Assembly: GCA_035540495.1 (NCBI GenBank)
Contig: DATLGL010000061.1
Span: 1-64,000 of the forward strand
Reading direction: 5' to 3'
Length of the DNA: 64,000 bases
Source of the DNA: DASVEG01 sp035540495
GTDB taxonomy: Bacteria; Actinomycetota; Acidimicrobiia; Acidimicrobiales; CADCTF01
The translations under genes were made by a program, and so were the position numbers. Shown here piece after piece: positions 41,084 through 50,182 of the stretch; within the stretch, counting starts at the first letter, position 1; each line of letters starts with the position of its first letter. The notes under the pieces were generated by a model. The model saw only the letters and a list, made by a program, of their open reading frames with translations. It was not told where the DNA came from and ran no database searches.

Positions 41084-42722
41084 GCACCCACTCCTGAGCG
41101 CGAACCCCACGCCCTTCGCCCGCAGCGCCGCCCTCGAACGGCTCGGGCGCGAGCAGTTCGACCTCCTCGTCATCGGCGGCGGCGTCACCGGTGCCGGGGT
41201 CGCCCTCGAGGCCGCCTCACGCGGACTGAAGACCGCGATCGTCGAGGCGAACGACTGGGCCCACGGCACCTCGTCGAAGTCGTCGAAGCTCGTCCATGGC
41301 GGGCTCCGGTACCTCCAGCAGAAGGAGTACCGGCTGGTCTACGAGAACCTCTACGAGCGCCAGCGGCTGCTCGAGAACGCCCCGCATCTCGTCAAGCCGC
41401 TCCCCTTCCTCATCCCGCTGTTCGGCAAGGGCGGCACGGTCAACAAGACCGTCGCCAAGGCGTACCGCACCGCGCTGTGGCTGTACGACATCACCGGCGG
41501 CGTCCGCATCGGGAAGCGCCACAAGCGCCTGTCGCACGACGAGGCGCTCGCGCACATGCCGACGCTGAAGACCGACCTGCTCGCGGCTGCGTTCCTCTAC
41601 TGGGACGCGCAAGCCGACGACGCGCGCCTGACGCTCACGATCGTCCGCACCGCGGTGCTCGACCACGGCGCCGTCGCGGCGAACTACGCCAAGGTCGACA
41701 GCCTCCTGCACGACGCGAACGGAAAGGTCGCCGGCGCCCGTCTCGCCGACGGAACCGAGATCAAGGCGAAGGCGGTCGTGAACGCCACCGGCGTCTGGGT
41801 CGACGAGGTTCGGACGCTCGACGAGGGCCAGCATCCCGACTCGCTGCGCCCCGCCAAGGGCGTCCACCTGACGGTCCCTCGGTCGAAGCTGCCCTGCGAC
41901 ATCGCCGCCGTCGTCCCTGTTCCGCACGACCGCCGGTCGATCTTCGTCGTGCCGTGGGGAGAGTTCACCTACATCGGCACGACCGACACCGACTACCACG
42001 GTTCGATCGACGACCCGCAGGTGAGCCCTGAAGACGTCGCGTACGTGCTCGGCGCCATCAACACGTGGGTCACCGAGAAGCTCCGCCCAGAGGACGTGAC
42101 CGGATCGTGGGCCGGCTTGCGCCCACTGGTGAAGGCGAGCGACAACGTCCGCACCGCCGACCTGTCACGGCGTCACTCGGTGCGGGTGTCCGACCAGGAC
42201 CTCGTCACCATCACCGGCGGCAAGCTCACGACCTACCGCAAGATGGGCGAGGACACGGTCGAGGCCTGCGCCGAGATCCTCGGGCGGAAGCTCCCGAAGA
42301 GCCACACCCGCAGCCTCCGCCTGCGCGGCGCTGACGGCTATGGCGATCTCGAGTCGACCGACCCGCACCTCGTCTCCCGGTTCGGCAGCGAGGCCCGCAC
42401 GGTCCGCGCCCTGATCGAGGCCGCCCCATCCCTCGGCGATCCGCTGCTCCCGGGACTGCCGTACCTGAAGGCCGAAGCCGTGTTCGCGGCCCGCTACGAG
42501 ATGGCTCACACGCTGGAAGACATCCTCGCCCGGCGAACGCGTTCGATCCTGCTGGGCCGCGACGCAGCAGCCGAGGGCGCGGAGGCGGTCGCCCAGCTGG
42601 TGGCCGCCGACCTCGGCTGGGATGCCGACGAGATCGCTCGCCAGGCCGCTCGCGTGCGGGAGATCGCCGAGCACGAACGCACCTCAGCCGGTCTTCCCCG
42701 CACCGCTTCGATCGCCGGCTGA
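41067..42722 (+). CDS. glpD: Glycerol-3-phosphate dehydrogenase (FAD)
   Basis: Oxidises sn-glycerol 3-phosphate to dihydroxyacetone phosphate and passes electrons to the membrane quinone pool. The 551-residue protein has the FAD fold LLVIGGGVTGAGVALEAASR, the family motif SSKSSKLVHGGLRYLQQKEY, IGTTDTDYHG and the second signature ITGGKLTTYRKMGEDTVE, followed by the C-terminal helical domain. GTG 41067 lies inside the end of terC (17-nt overlap). Nearby are the ether-lipid-type flavoprotein and a second FGGY kinase. Confidence 0.95.
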   Translation: MARSTEHPLLSANPTPFARSAALERLGREQFDLLVIGGGVTGAGVALEAASRGLKTAIVEANDWAHGTSSKSSKLVHGGLRYLQQKEYRLVYENLYERQRLLENAPHLVKPLPFLIPLFGKGGTVNKTVAKAYRTALWLYDITGGVRIGKRHKRLSHDEALAHMPTLKTDLLAAAFLYWDAQADDARLTLTIVRTAVLDHGAVAANYAKVDSLLHDANGKVAGARLADGTEIKAKAVVNATGVWVDEVRTLDEGQHPDSLRPAKGVHLTVPRSKLPCDIAAVVPVPHDRRSIFVVPWGEFTYIGTTDTDYHGSIDDPQVSPEDVAYVLGAINTWVTEKLRPEDVTGSWAGLRPLVKASDNVRTADLSRRHSVRVSDQDLVTITGGKLTTYRKMGEDTVEACAEILGRKLPKSHTRSLRLRGADGYGDLESTDPHLVSRFGSEARTVRALIEAAPSLGDPLLPGLPYLKAEAVFAARYEMAHTLEDILARRTRSILLGRDAAAEGAEAVAQLVAADLGWDADEIARQAARVREIAEHERTSAGLPRTASIAG

Positions 42723-42734
42723 GCCGGCCGGACG

Positions 42735-43688
42735 TCAGGCGCCGGCGCGAGCGCAGGCCGCGTCGATGCGGTCGACCGCACCGCTGAACGCGGCCGCCTC
42801 CGAGAGCGGGACGGTCGGTGAGCCGGCCTTCGGCCCGAAGTCGATCACCAGGGCGATGTCGGCCCCCAGCGACGCGAACTCGGAAGCGGTGGCGGCACGC
42901 TCGAACGCCGCGCGCAGCGGCGCTGCCGCGGCTGCGAGCGCAGGCCCGTGCATCGGCGCCACTCGCCACGACGGGCAGGCTTCGCGCAGCGACTCCCTTG
43001 CGACTGCCGGAAGGTCGTCGCCTGTCTTCGGGGACGGGAACACCAACGCCTTGACACCGACTCCGACCATGGCGACGACGACGAGCGCGGCGGCCACCTT
43101 CACGGCGCGGTGCGCCACCTCTGCGCCTCGCGCCATCGGCACCAACGAGAAGCGCCGCGTGGCGACTGCCTGCAGCTGCCCCGCGACGTCGGTGACGCTG
43201 TGGGCCCGCTTCGAGAACCGCAGCGTGTGGTTCCCGACTCGCCCGGCGCCGATGTGGACCGTCCCGCCCCGTGGCGTGGGCGACAGTGTCACCGCCACGA
43301 CCTGCGACACCGGCACGACCGCCTCGTCACCGTTCGCACGGACGACGACGAGCGCGTCGTCGTGGATCCGGAGGTCGACTCGCGCACGGCCCGCGCGGAG
43401 ACCCCCGAGCACGCAGCGGACGCGACCGGTTGCCACGTACGCGGCGGGCGCCTCGCCGGCGCGTGACTCCGGTGGACGTCCGTCGAGTTGGCGAACCTGA
43501 CGGGCGGCGACCGCGGCGTCAGCGAGCTCCTTCTCGGTGGCCGGAGGCGCAGCAGGTGCGAGCAGAACGGTCGAGTTCACAGCGGACGACGACGCCGCGG
43601 CCACGGGCGCGGCGAGCGACGGGTCGCCGTCGCACACGCACTTCCCCGTCGCTCGATTCAGCAGCCGCCCGCACCGTTCGCAGAACAC
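42735..43688 (-). CDS. Zinc-ribbon protein with one membrane helix
   Basis: A 317-residue protein with an N-terminal zinc ribbon (FCERCGRLLNRATGKCVCDG), a strand-rich middle domain (VDLRIHDDALVVVRANGDEA, GGTVHIGAGRVGNHTLRFSK) resembling a PH-like module, one membrane helix (VAAALVVVAMVGVGVKALVF) near residue 210, and an outward C-terminal domain with two cysteines that could form a disulphide (EACPSWRV and DAACARAGA). No enzyme motif is seen. It is convergent with glpD, 12 nt away. Function unknown. Confidence 0.65.
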   Translation of the reverse strand: MFCERCGRLLNRATGKCVCDGDPSLAAPVAAASSSAVNSTVLLAPAAPPATEKELADAAVAARQVRQLDGRPPESRAGEAPAAYVATGRVRCVLGGLRAGRARVDLRIHDDALVVVRANGDEAVVPVSQVVAVTLSPTPRGGTVHIGAGRVGNHTLRFSKRAHSVTDVAGQLQAVATRRFSLVPMARGAEVAHRAVKVAAALVVVAMVGVGVKALVFPSPKTGDDLPAVARESLREACPSWRVAPMHGPALAAAAAPLRAAFERAATASEFASLGADIALVIDFGPKAGSPTVPLSEAAAFSGAVDRIDAACARAGA

Positions 43689-43799
43689 CCTCGGCCTCCG
43701 TCGTCGTGAACCCCGCTGATCGCATCGACACGATGACGGTGGCGCTGTAGCGCTTCAGCACTAGACCGCGAGTCGGGTCGCCGGGCGAGACCGCAGCGG

Positions 43800-43805
43800 T
43801 AGTGT
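43800..43805 (+). promoter_or_regulatory. Leaderless-type -10 element of the AGPS-like gene
   Basis: TAGTGT lies 8 nt before the GTG at 43814, which settles that start over the in-frame GTG at 43802. Confidence 0.6.
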
Positions 43806-43813
43806 CGCACCCC

Positions 43814-45304
43814 GTGCCCGACCGTGCGCCGGTGAACCCGATGCCCCTTCCCGATGGTCCGGTTCGTGCCCGTTTCGGCACCTCGGACATCGACGAGGCA
43901 CTCCTCGCTCGGCTCCGTTCCGCCTGTGCCGACGTCCGCGTCGACGATGCCTCGCGCACCGACTCCTCGCGCGACTGGTGGCCGCTCACGATGGTGTGGG
44001 CCCGCCAGGGCGAGGTGCCCGCAAGACCCGGAGCCGTGGCGCGCCCGACGTCGGCCGACGAGGTGAGCGCGGTGCTCGCCCTCTGCAACGAGGCACGCGT
44101 GCCGGTGACGCCCGCGGCCGGACGCAGCGGCGTCTGCGGCGCGGCCGTACCGATCTACGGCGGCGTCGTGCTCGACATGACCGGTCTCGCCGGCATCACA
44201 TCGGTCGACGACGAGTCGCTGCTGCTGGAGGTGCTTCCAGGAACCTGGGGCGACGATCTCGAGGACGAGCTCCGCGGCACCCACGGCCTGACGCTCGGCC
44301 ACTGGCCGCAGTCGATCGCGCTGTCGACCGTCGGCGGATGGGTCGCGTGCCGATCAGCCGGTCAGTACTCGACCCGCTACGGGAAGATCGAGGACATGGT
44401 CGTCGGCCTCGACGTCGTTCTCGCCGACGGCTCGTCGATCACGACCGGCGGAACCGCGCCGAGGGCGGCCGTCGGGCCGGACCTCGGGCAGCTGATCATC
44501 GGCAGCGAAGGCACGCTGGGCGTGGTGACCTCGGCGACCCTGCGAGTGCATCCGCTGCCCACCGGCGAGGGCCGCGCGGCCTACTCGTTCTCGACGTTCG
44601 CCGACGGGCTCGAGGTGTGTCGCAAGGTGCTGCGACGGGGCGCGACGCCCGCCGTCCTCCGGCTCTACGACCACAGGGAGTCGCGCCGGTCGTTCGACGT
44701 CGAGAACGGCAACGTGCTCATCGTCCTCGACGAAGCCGAACAGGTCATCGTCGACGCGGTGATGAGGATCGTCGAAGACGAGGCCCGCGCCCACGGCGCC
44801 GAGCGGCTCGACGATGCGCTGGTCGACCGCTGGCTGCACCACCGCAACGAGGTGTCCGGCCTCGCCGACGCCATCAACCGCGACGTCGTCGTCGACACCT
44901 GCGAGATCGCCGGACGGTGGAGCGCGCTCAGCGCCCTCTACGAGCGAGCGGTCGCGGACGTGAAGGCGGTCGACGGCGCGTGGGTCTGCTCGGCCCATCA
45001 GTCGCACGCGTACACCGACGGCGCGTGCCTCTACTTCACCTTCGCGGGTCAGCGCGACGGCGATCCCGACGGCTTTTACGCCGACGTCTGGACCGCGCTC
45101 ACCGACGCGACACGGGAAGCCGGCTGCGCGATCAGCCACCACCACGGCATCGGCATCAACCGGTCGAGGTTCATGCGCGACGCGTGGGGCAGCGCGTTCG
45201 ACACCCTCGTCACCGTGAAGAGCGCGCTCGACCCGAACGGCATCCTCAACCCGGGCAAGCTCGGGTTGCCCTCACCGTTCGGACCAGACGTCGCGTGGCC
45301 CTGA
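43814..45304 (+). CDS. FAD-binding oxidase, alkylglycerone-phosphate-synthase-like
   Basis: A 496-residue flavoprotein of the vanillyl-alcohol-oxidase/glycolate-oxidase fold. FAD domain: VARPTSADEVSAVLALCNEA, PAAGRSGVCGAAVPIYGG and GGWVACRSAGQYSTRYGKIE, the last being characteristic of alkyl-dihydroxyacetonephosphate synthases. The C-terminus carries AISHHHGIGINRSRFMRDAW, matching the catalytic His cluster of that family. The enzyme exchanges an acyl for an alkyl chain to begin ether lipids. A similar protein (Rv2251) lies beside glpD1 in Mycobacterium tuberculosis, to my knowledge, though its activity is unproven. Confidence 0.82.
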   Translation: MPDRAPVNPMPLPDGPVRARFGTSDIDEALLARLRSACADVRVDDASRTDSSRDWWPLTMVWARQGEVPARPGAVARPTSADEVSAVLALCNEARVPVTPAAGRSGVCGAAVPIYGGVVLDMTGLAGITSVDDESLLLEVLPGTWGDDLEDELRGTHGLTLGHWPQSIALSTVGGWVACRSAGQYSTRYGKIEDMVVGLDVVLADGSSITTGGTAPRAAVGPDLGQLIIGSEGTLGVVTSATLRVHPLPTGEGRAAYSFSTFADGLEVCRKVLRRGATPAVLRLYDHRESRRSFDVENGNVLIVLDEAEQVIVDAVMRIVEDEARAHGAERLDDALVDRWLHHRNEVSGLADAINRDVVVDTCEIAGRWSALSALYERAVADVKAVDGAWVCSAHQSHAYTDGACLYFTFAGQRDGDPDGFYADVWTALTDATREAGCAISHHHGIGINRSRFMRDAWGSAFDTLVTVKSALDPNGILNPGKLGLPSPFGPDVAWP

Positions 45305-45705
45305 CCGGCGTCGACAAGGGCGTCGTCGTACGTGGGGCGGGCATCGGCCTCGCCGTGCTCGTGCCCCCGGTCGCCATCGTGCGGGCGCTGCTCGGGAACG
45401 ACGACGACTCGCCGCTGTGGACCATCGTGCCTCTCGCGTTCTTGCTCGCGTTCCCGTTGGCCGGCGGTGTCGCCGCGCGGCGCGCACCTACCGCTCCCCT
45501 CGCGCATGGTGCGCTCGCCGCGGCTGCGGCGTTCGGCGTCGCGCTCCTCGGCGGGATCGTCCGCAACCTGGTAGCGGGCTGGTCGATGACGCTGGCGGCG
45601 TTCGTCACCGGCGTGCTGTTCTGGCAGATCGCCATATCGCTCGGCGTGCTCGGCGCCTACCTCGCCGGCCGCCGTCGCCCGAGTCCTGAGGTGAGACAAC
45701 CGTGA
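45295..45705 (+). CDS. Four-helix membrane protein of the glycerol cluster
   Basis: A 136-residue membrane protein with four helices (GIGLAVLVPPVAIVRALL, LWTIVPLAFLLAFPLAGGVA, GALAAAAAFGVALLGGIV, AFVTGVLFWQIAISLGVLGA) and a basic C-terminus. Its GTG overlaps the end of the flavoprotein gene by 10 nt and its TGA overlaps the GTG of the FGGY kinase, so all three are coupled. No family is recognised; with such neighbours it may work at the membrane in polyol or lipid metabolism. Confidence 0.7.
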   Translation: MALTGVDKGVVVRGAGIGLAVLVPPVAIVRALLGNDDDSPLWTIVPLAFLLAFPLAGGVAARRAPTAPLAHGALAAAAAFGVALLGGIVRNLVAGWSMTLAAFVTGVLFWQIAISLGVLGAYLAGRRRPSPEVRQP

Positions 45706-47153
45706 CCGGACCGATACTCGTCATCGACGTAGGCACCAGCGGCGTGCGCGCCGCGATGGTCGCGGCGGACGGAAGCGTCGGCCACGTCCACCACCGCGAG
45801 GTGCTCCCCGAGACGCCGATGCCGAGCTTCGTCCAGTTCGACGCGCAGGCGATGGGCGACGCGGTGCTCGATGTCGCGCGTGCGGCGATCGAGAGCGGAG
45901 GCGAACCGACCGCCGTCGGCATCGCGAACCAGCGGGCGTCGACCATCGTGTGGGATCGCGACACCGGCGTACCGGTCGGTCCCGGCGTCGGCTGGCAGGA
46001 CCTGCGAACGGTCGGGATGTGCCTCACCTTGCAGGGCCAGGGCTTCCGAGTTGCGCCGAACGCGTCGGCGACGAAGCTGGCGTTCCTCCTCGACATGGCG
46101 GATCCCGACCGCAGCCGGAACCTCGCCTTCGGCACCGTCGACACGTGGGTCGCGTGGCTCCTGTCCGGCGGCGACGTCCACGTCACCGACGCGACGAACG
46201 CCGGCGTCACCGCGCTCCTCCACAACGACGCCAGCGACTGGAACCCGGAGATCCTCGCGGCCCTCAACATCCCCGCCTCAGTGCTGCCGCAGATCGTCGA
46301 CTCGGCGGGCGTGGTGGGCCACGCGTCGGTCCTCCAGGGTGCGCCACCGATCGCCGGCATCGCGGGAGACCAGCAGGCGTCGCTCGTCGGACAGGGCTGC
46401 GTCCGACCGGGGTTGGCGAAGATCACGTTCGGCACCGGCGGGATGCTCGACCTCACGGTCGGCGATCAGCGTCCGGGATTCGAGACGAGGGGCGGCGGCG
46501 GGTGCTTCCCGATCATCGCCTGGCGCCGCAACGGCCGGGTCACGTGGGGACTCGAGGCGGTCATGCTCTCGGCAGGGACGAACGTCGAGTGGCTGCGGGA
46601 CGATCTCGGCGTGATCTCGACCGCGGAGGAGTCTGCCGCCGTTGCTGCCGCGTGCGCCGACACCGGTGACGTCTGGTACGTCCCCGCGCTGCTCGGCCTC
46701 GGCACACCTCATTGGGACTTCGGCGCACGCGGCACGCTCGTCGGCCTCACGCGCGGGACCGGTCGCTCGGAGCTGGTGCGCGCCGTGCTCGAGGGCGTCG
46801 CCCACCGAGGCGCCGACCTCGTCGAGGCTGCGGAGGCCGACGCCGGCGGGACGACGATCGAGAGCATCCGAGTCGACGGCGGGATGACGGCCAATGACGT
46901 CTTCGTACAGGCGCTCGCCGACGCCGTGCAACGCCCCGTCGAGGTCAGTCCGGTGCTCGAGGCGACGACCCTCGGTGCGGCCTACCTCGCAGGACTCGCG
47001 ACAGGGGTGTGGAGCGACGAGGACGAGATCGCCGAAGCGTGGAAGCCGAAGACGGTGGTCGAGCCGAAGCGGAAGAGCGACCGCGACCGGTGGAAGGCCG
47101 CGGTCGAGCGGGCGCGGGCGTGGGTGCCCGAGCTCAGCGCGCTCGACTTCTGA
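45702..47153 (+). CDS. FGGY-family carbohydrate/polyol kinase, glycerol-kinase-like but altered
   Basis: A 483-residue FGGY kinase with an intact ATP site (VIDVGTSGVRAA; GTGGMLDLTVG) and the second signature LGLGTPHWDFGARGTLVGLT. The catalytic Asp is kept in AGDQQASLVGQ. Yet two residues that bind glycerol in GlpK are changed: NQRETTVVW has become NQRASTIVW (Glu to Ala) and the Tyr-Phe of PYFSATK is Asn-Ala (PNASATK). It therefore probably phosphorylates a polyol or ketose other than glycerol. GTG start in a GTGA overlap. Its end overlaps the convergent small gene by 20 nt. Confidence 0.85.
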   Translation: MTGPILVIDVGTSGVRAAMVAADGSVGHVHHREVLPETPMPSFVQFDAQAMGDAVLDVARAAIESGGEPTAVGIANQRASTIVWDRDTGVPVGPGVGWQDLRTVGMCLTLQGQGFRVAPNASATKLAFLLDMADPDRSRNLAFGTVDTWVAWLLSGGDVHVTDATNAGVTALLHNDASDWNPEILAALNIPASVLPQIVDSAGVVGHASVLQGAPPIAGIAGDQQASLVGQGCVRPGLAKITFGTGGMLDLTVGDQRPGFETRGGGGCFPIIAWRRNGRVTWGLEAVMLSAGTNVEWLRDDLGVISTAEESAAVAAACADTGDVWYVPALLGLGTPHWDFGARGTLVGLTRGTGRSELVRAVLEGVAHRGADLVEAAEADAGGTTIESIRVDGGMTANDVFVQALADAVQRPVEVSPVLEATTLGAAYLAGLATGVWSDEDEIAEAWKPKTVVEPKRKSDRDRWKAAVERARAWVPELSALDF

Positions 47154-47349
47154 TCGCCCGCACCACGACGAAGATCAGGGCCGTGAGGGCGGCCGCCTTG
47201 ATCATGAACCAGACCGTGGCGACGATCGCGCCGACGATCTTGAGCACCACCAGCGCGGCGACGACCGCGACCACGACGAGGAGCCCGTCGTCGAGGAGCG
47301 AGAGCGTGGAGCGGCGCGAGGTCGACCTGCGCTCGGGGAGGTTGCTCAC
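47134..47349 (-). CDS. Small two-helix membrane protein
   Basis: A 71-residue protein with a polar N-terminus (SNLPERRSTSRRSTLSLLDD) and two membrane helices (LLVVVAVVAALVVLKIVGAI and MIKAAALTALIFVVVRAI), ending RSRAR. The GTG start overlaps the stop of the phosphotransferase gene, marking it as the last gene of the moxR operon. Function unknown. Confidence 0.65.
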   Translation of the reverse strand: MSNLPERRSTSRRSTLSLLDDGLLVVVAVVAALVVLKIVGAIVATVWFMIKAAALTALIFVVVRAIRSRAR

Positions 47350-48023
47350 GTCCCCAGCCTACGACGCACGAGGTCGTCGACCCGGTCGCGCTCGGCGGCC
47401 GTGACGTTCGGATCCGCCCGGCGGTACTCCCCCGCAGCCCCGAGGTGCGCCATCGCGTCGTCGCGTCCTGCTGCTGCCACGAAGTGATGGACGAAGAGTC
47501 GCCGCAGTCCGGCGGCGATCGTCTTCAACGGCTGCGGCTGAGGGATCTCCGACGTCGCCATCAGGACCCACGCCAGAGCGACGTCGAACCCCGCTTCCCC
47601 GACGCCCGCGTTCGACCAGTCGATGACGACCGGACCGGTCTGCGTGAGGATCACGTTCTCGGGATGCAGGTCGACGTGCAGCAGCCGGTCGCCCGTCCGC
47701 GTCAACCGCCGGAGCCCCGGCGGGGCCTCGATCTCGTGGAGCCGGCGGTGGAGTTCCGCGAGCTGGCGTCCCCACACCCGCAGCAGGGGCTTGCGGATCA
47801 TCGCGTCGAGCATCGTGGGGCCGTCGACCCGCTCGATGACGATGCCTCCGTCTGCCTCGCCGAAGTACCGCGGCACGGGATACCCGCGCTCGTGGGCGTA
47901 CTGCATCACCTCCCCCTCCGCCGCGAGCGACCGTGCGACGAAGGGGCGTCGCAGCACCTTCCCGTCGCCGTAGTCGAGGATCTCGCAGTCGCGGCCGCGG
48001 CCGATGACGTCGCCGCTGCTCAC
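47346..48023 (-). CDS. APH/kinase-like phosphotransferase
   Basis: A 225-residue small-molecule kinase of the aminoglycoside-phosphotransferase fold. Visible motifs: IGRGRDCEILDYGDGKVLRR (N-lobe), GIVIERVDGPTMLD (hinge), the catalytic loop LLHVDLHPENVIL (H-x-D-x4-N) and VIDWSNAGVG (metal-binding D). The GTG at 48023 is in a GTGA overlap with the transglutaminase gene. Substrate unknown; the coupling suggests a link with the membrane transglutaminase module. Confidence 0.85.
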   Translation of the reverse strand: MSSGDVIGRGRDCEILDYGDGKVLRRPFVARSLAAEGEVMQYAHERGYPVPRYFGEADGGIVIERVDGPTMLDAMIRKPLLRVWGRQLAELHRRLHEIEAPPGLRRLTRTGDRLLHVDLHPENVILTQTGPVVIDWSNAGVGEAGFDVALAWVLMATSEIPQPQPLKTIAAGLRRLFVHHFVAAAGRDDAMAHLGAAGEYRRADPNVTAAERDRVDDLVRRRLGT

Positions 48024-50182
48024 GACGACGAGACCGACGCTTCGACGTCGCGAAGCAGTTCGTCCGCTCGGGCACGGACGTCGTCCGAAGGAGGGCCGGG
48101 TGCGAAGGCGTCGTTCTCCACGAGAGCCGCGATCGTACGCACCCGAGGATCGGGCAGCACCGACGCCGCGAGCACCTCGGCGTAGTCCCCGGGGGTCTCC
48201 CACGGTCGTCTCGAGCGACCCTGCCTCGCCCCCAGCCGTTCGAGCCGTTCGAGCGTGACGTCGGCCCACGGACGTGCAGCCTCACGACGACGACGCTGCG
48301 CAGCCGAAACCACGAGCCACGCGATCGCGCCGAGCGGCACCGCCGCGACGAGCACCGCAGTGAGCACGGGACGCACACCGTCGGGGATGTCGGGGAACAG
48401 CGACTTCACGTACGAGACGAGCCCGGTCGCGGCGTTCGACGAAAACGGATCTCCCGCGAGCGGCACCGACGCGGTCGGATCGAACGCCTGCCATCCGACC
48501 CCCGGGAACCACACCTCGGTCCACGCGTGCGCGTCTCGCGCGCGTACCTCCCACATGCCGGTGAACGGGTTCCGCTGACCCGGCGCGTAGCCGACCGTGA
48601 GACGGGCGGGGATCCCCTGCGACCGGAGCATCACGACCATCGCGGAGGCGATCTGTTCGCAGAACCCCTGCTTGTCGACGAACAGGAACTGCTCGACGGC
48701 GTCTGCGCCAGCCGGAAGCGGCGGGATGTCGAGCGTGTACGACGTGTTCGCCGCCATCCAGCGCTCGATGTTGCGCACCAGGTCGTACCGGTTCGGCGTC
48801 TCGAGCGCGAGCCGCTCGGCGAGGTCGCTGACCCGGGCCGGCACGTCGTCAGGCAGCTGGGTGTAGCGCGCGACGAGGTTGGGGTCGTCGACGCCGAACC
48901 GGCCCTCACCGCTCGTGCGCAGGTCGGCTTCGGTGACGGGCGGACGCTGGCTCACCACGGTGTACACCGAGCCCTTCGGCAGATGGACCGCGGTGCGCAC
49001 GGTGCCGTCCGTCATCTCGAACACACGGCGGTCGGAGAAGTAGAGCCGCTTCGGCGCGTACGCGGAGAAGATCAGGTTCGGCCCCTGCTCTTCGACGTAG
49101 ATCGTCTGCACGAAGTCACGGCCGTCGGCGAAGATCGCTCGGTCTTCCGGAGCGCCGACGAGCTCGATCGGCGGCTCGCCGCCGGCCGGCCGGATCCGCT
49201 GGTCACTCTGCTTCCAGACGCGCCCGTCCCACGTGTCGAACGACTGGCCTCGCCAGAAGTCCGGCCGGTTCGCGCGCACCCGCATCACCAACGTGTCGTC
49301 GGGTCGGCCGCGGTTGCCGGTGTCCATCCGATCGGAGAAGCCGAAGTAGCCGGTCGTCGAGCGCCCCGAGCCGGTCGACGACGAGGTGCCGTCGGGCGAC
49401 GCCGGGTCCGAGCCGCCGAGGCTCGGGTTCGCGAGACCACCCTGGTTCGGCACCGGCAGGCTGTTCGGTAGCCGGGCCGGGAAGGCGATGGCGCGACCTG
49501 CGCCCGCCGCGGGGAGCACGCCGAACACCGCCAACCCGACCGCGAGCGCGAGCGCGACCAGACCGAAGATCGGGCGCAGCGAACGGACACGAGCGCGGTG
49601 CGGCGTGTGGGAGGGCGCGGCCGAAGCTCTTGGCGGAACCTCGAGCTGCGGCCGGTCTCCCAGCTCCGAGCGGTGCGCGAGCACGAGGCTGACCAGCGCA
49701 GCCACCGCCCACACGAGCAGGAACGGACCCAGCGCGCTCGACACGGACAACACGCCCGCCACGGCGACCAGGACCAGACTCGACAACAGCGAGAACAGGA
49801 GGTCTCGACGTGCGGGAACGTCGAGCGAGTGCAGCACCTGGACCCACAGGAACAGCTCTGCCAGCGGGAGCTGCAGCTCGTTGATGGCCCCCGGGCCGAC
49901 GCCGCTGGTGGCGCTCAGGAAGTGCAGGAACGCCGCGATCACGCCGACCGCCAGGAAGGCCTTGAGCAGGTAGCCCTCCCGGTGGCGCGCCCAGTGCGAG
50001 TACGCGAAGCCGAACGCGATGCCAACGGTCGCCGCCATGCGCAGCGGGAACCCCCCAACCCCCTGCGCGAGCGCGGCACCCGTCGCGGACAGCACCGCGA
50101 CGCACACCGAAGCCCGGAGCGCGACCGACTCCTCGGCCTTGCCCTTCGCGTTCGCCCGCTTGACCGCGCCGACGAGGCTCAC
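48020..50182 (-). CDS. Membrane transglutaminase-like protein (TgpA type)
   Basis: A 720-residue protein of the DUF3488/transglutaminase group. The first 250 residues hold seven or so membrane helices (VALRASVCVAVLSATGAALA ... VWAVAALVSLVLAH). An extracytoplasmic domain follows, with the transglutaminase core Cys-His-Asp: DKQGFCEQIASAMVVMLRSQ, ARDAHAWTEVWFPGVGW and AFDPTAS. One more helix (LTAVLVAAVPLGAIAWLVVS) precedes a cytoplasmic tail. Such proteins travel with MoxR and DUF58, as here, and probably process or cross-link cell-surface peptides or proteins. GTGA overlap with the DUF58 gene. Confidence 0.88.
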   Translation of the reverse strand: MSLVGAVKRANAKGKAEESVALRASVCVAVLSATGAALAQGVGGFPLRMAATVGIAFGFAYSHWARHREGYLLKAFLAVGVIAAFLHFLSATSGVGPGAINELQLPLAELFLWVQVLHSLDVPARRDLLFSLLSSLVLVAVAGVLSVSSALGPFLLVWAVAALVSLVLAHRSELGDRPQLEVPPRASAAPSHTPHRARVRSLRPIFGLVALALAVGLAVFGVLPAAGAGRAIAFPARLPNSLPVPNQGGLANPSLGGSDPASPDGTSSSTGSGRSTTGYFGFSDRMDTGNRGRPDDTLVMRVRANRPDFWRGQSFDTWDGRVWKQSDQRIRPAGGEPPIELVGAPEDRAIFADGRDFVQTIYVEEQGPNLIFSAYAPKRLYFSDRRVFEMTDGTVRTAVHLPKGSVYTVVSQRPPVTEADLRTSGEGRFGVDDPNLVARYTQLPDDVPARVSDLAERLALETPNRYDLVRNIERWMAANTSYTLDIPPLPAGADAVEQFLFVDKQGFCEQIASAMVVMLRSQGIPARLTVGYAPGQRNPFTGMWEVRARDAHAWTEVWFPGVGWQAFDPTASVPLAGDPFSSNAATGLVSYVKSLFPDIPDGVRPVLTAVLVAAVPLGAIAWLVVSAAQRRRREAARPWADVTLERLERLGARQGRSRRPWETPGDYAEVLAASVLPDPRVRTIAALVENDAFAPGPPSDDVRARADELLRDVEASVSSS

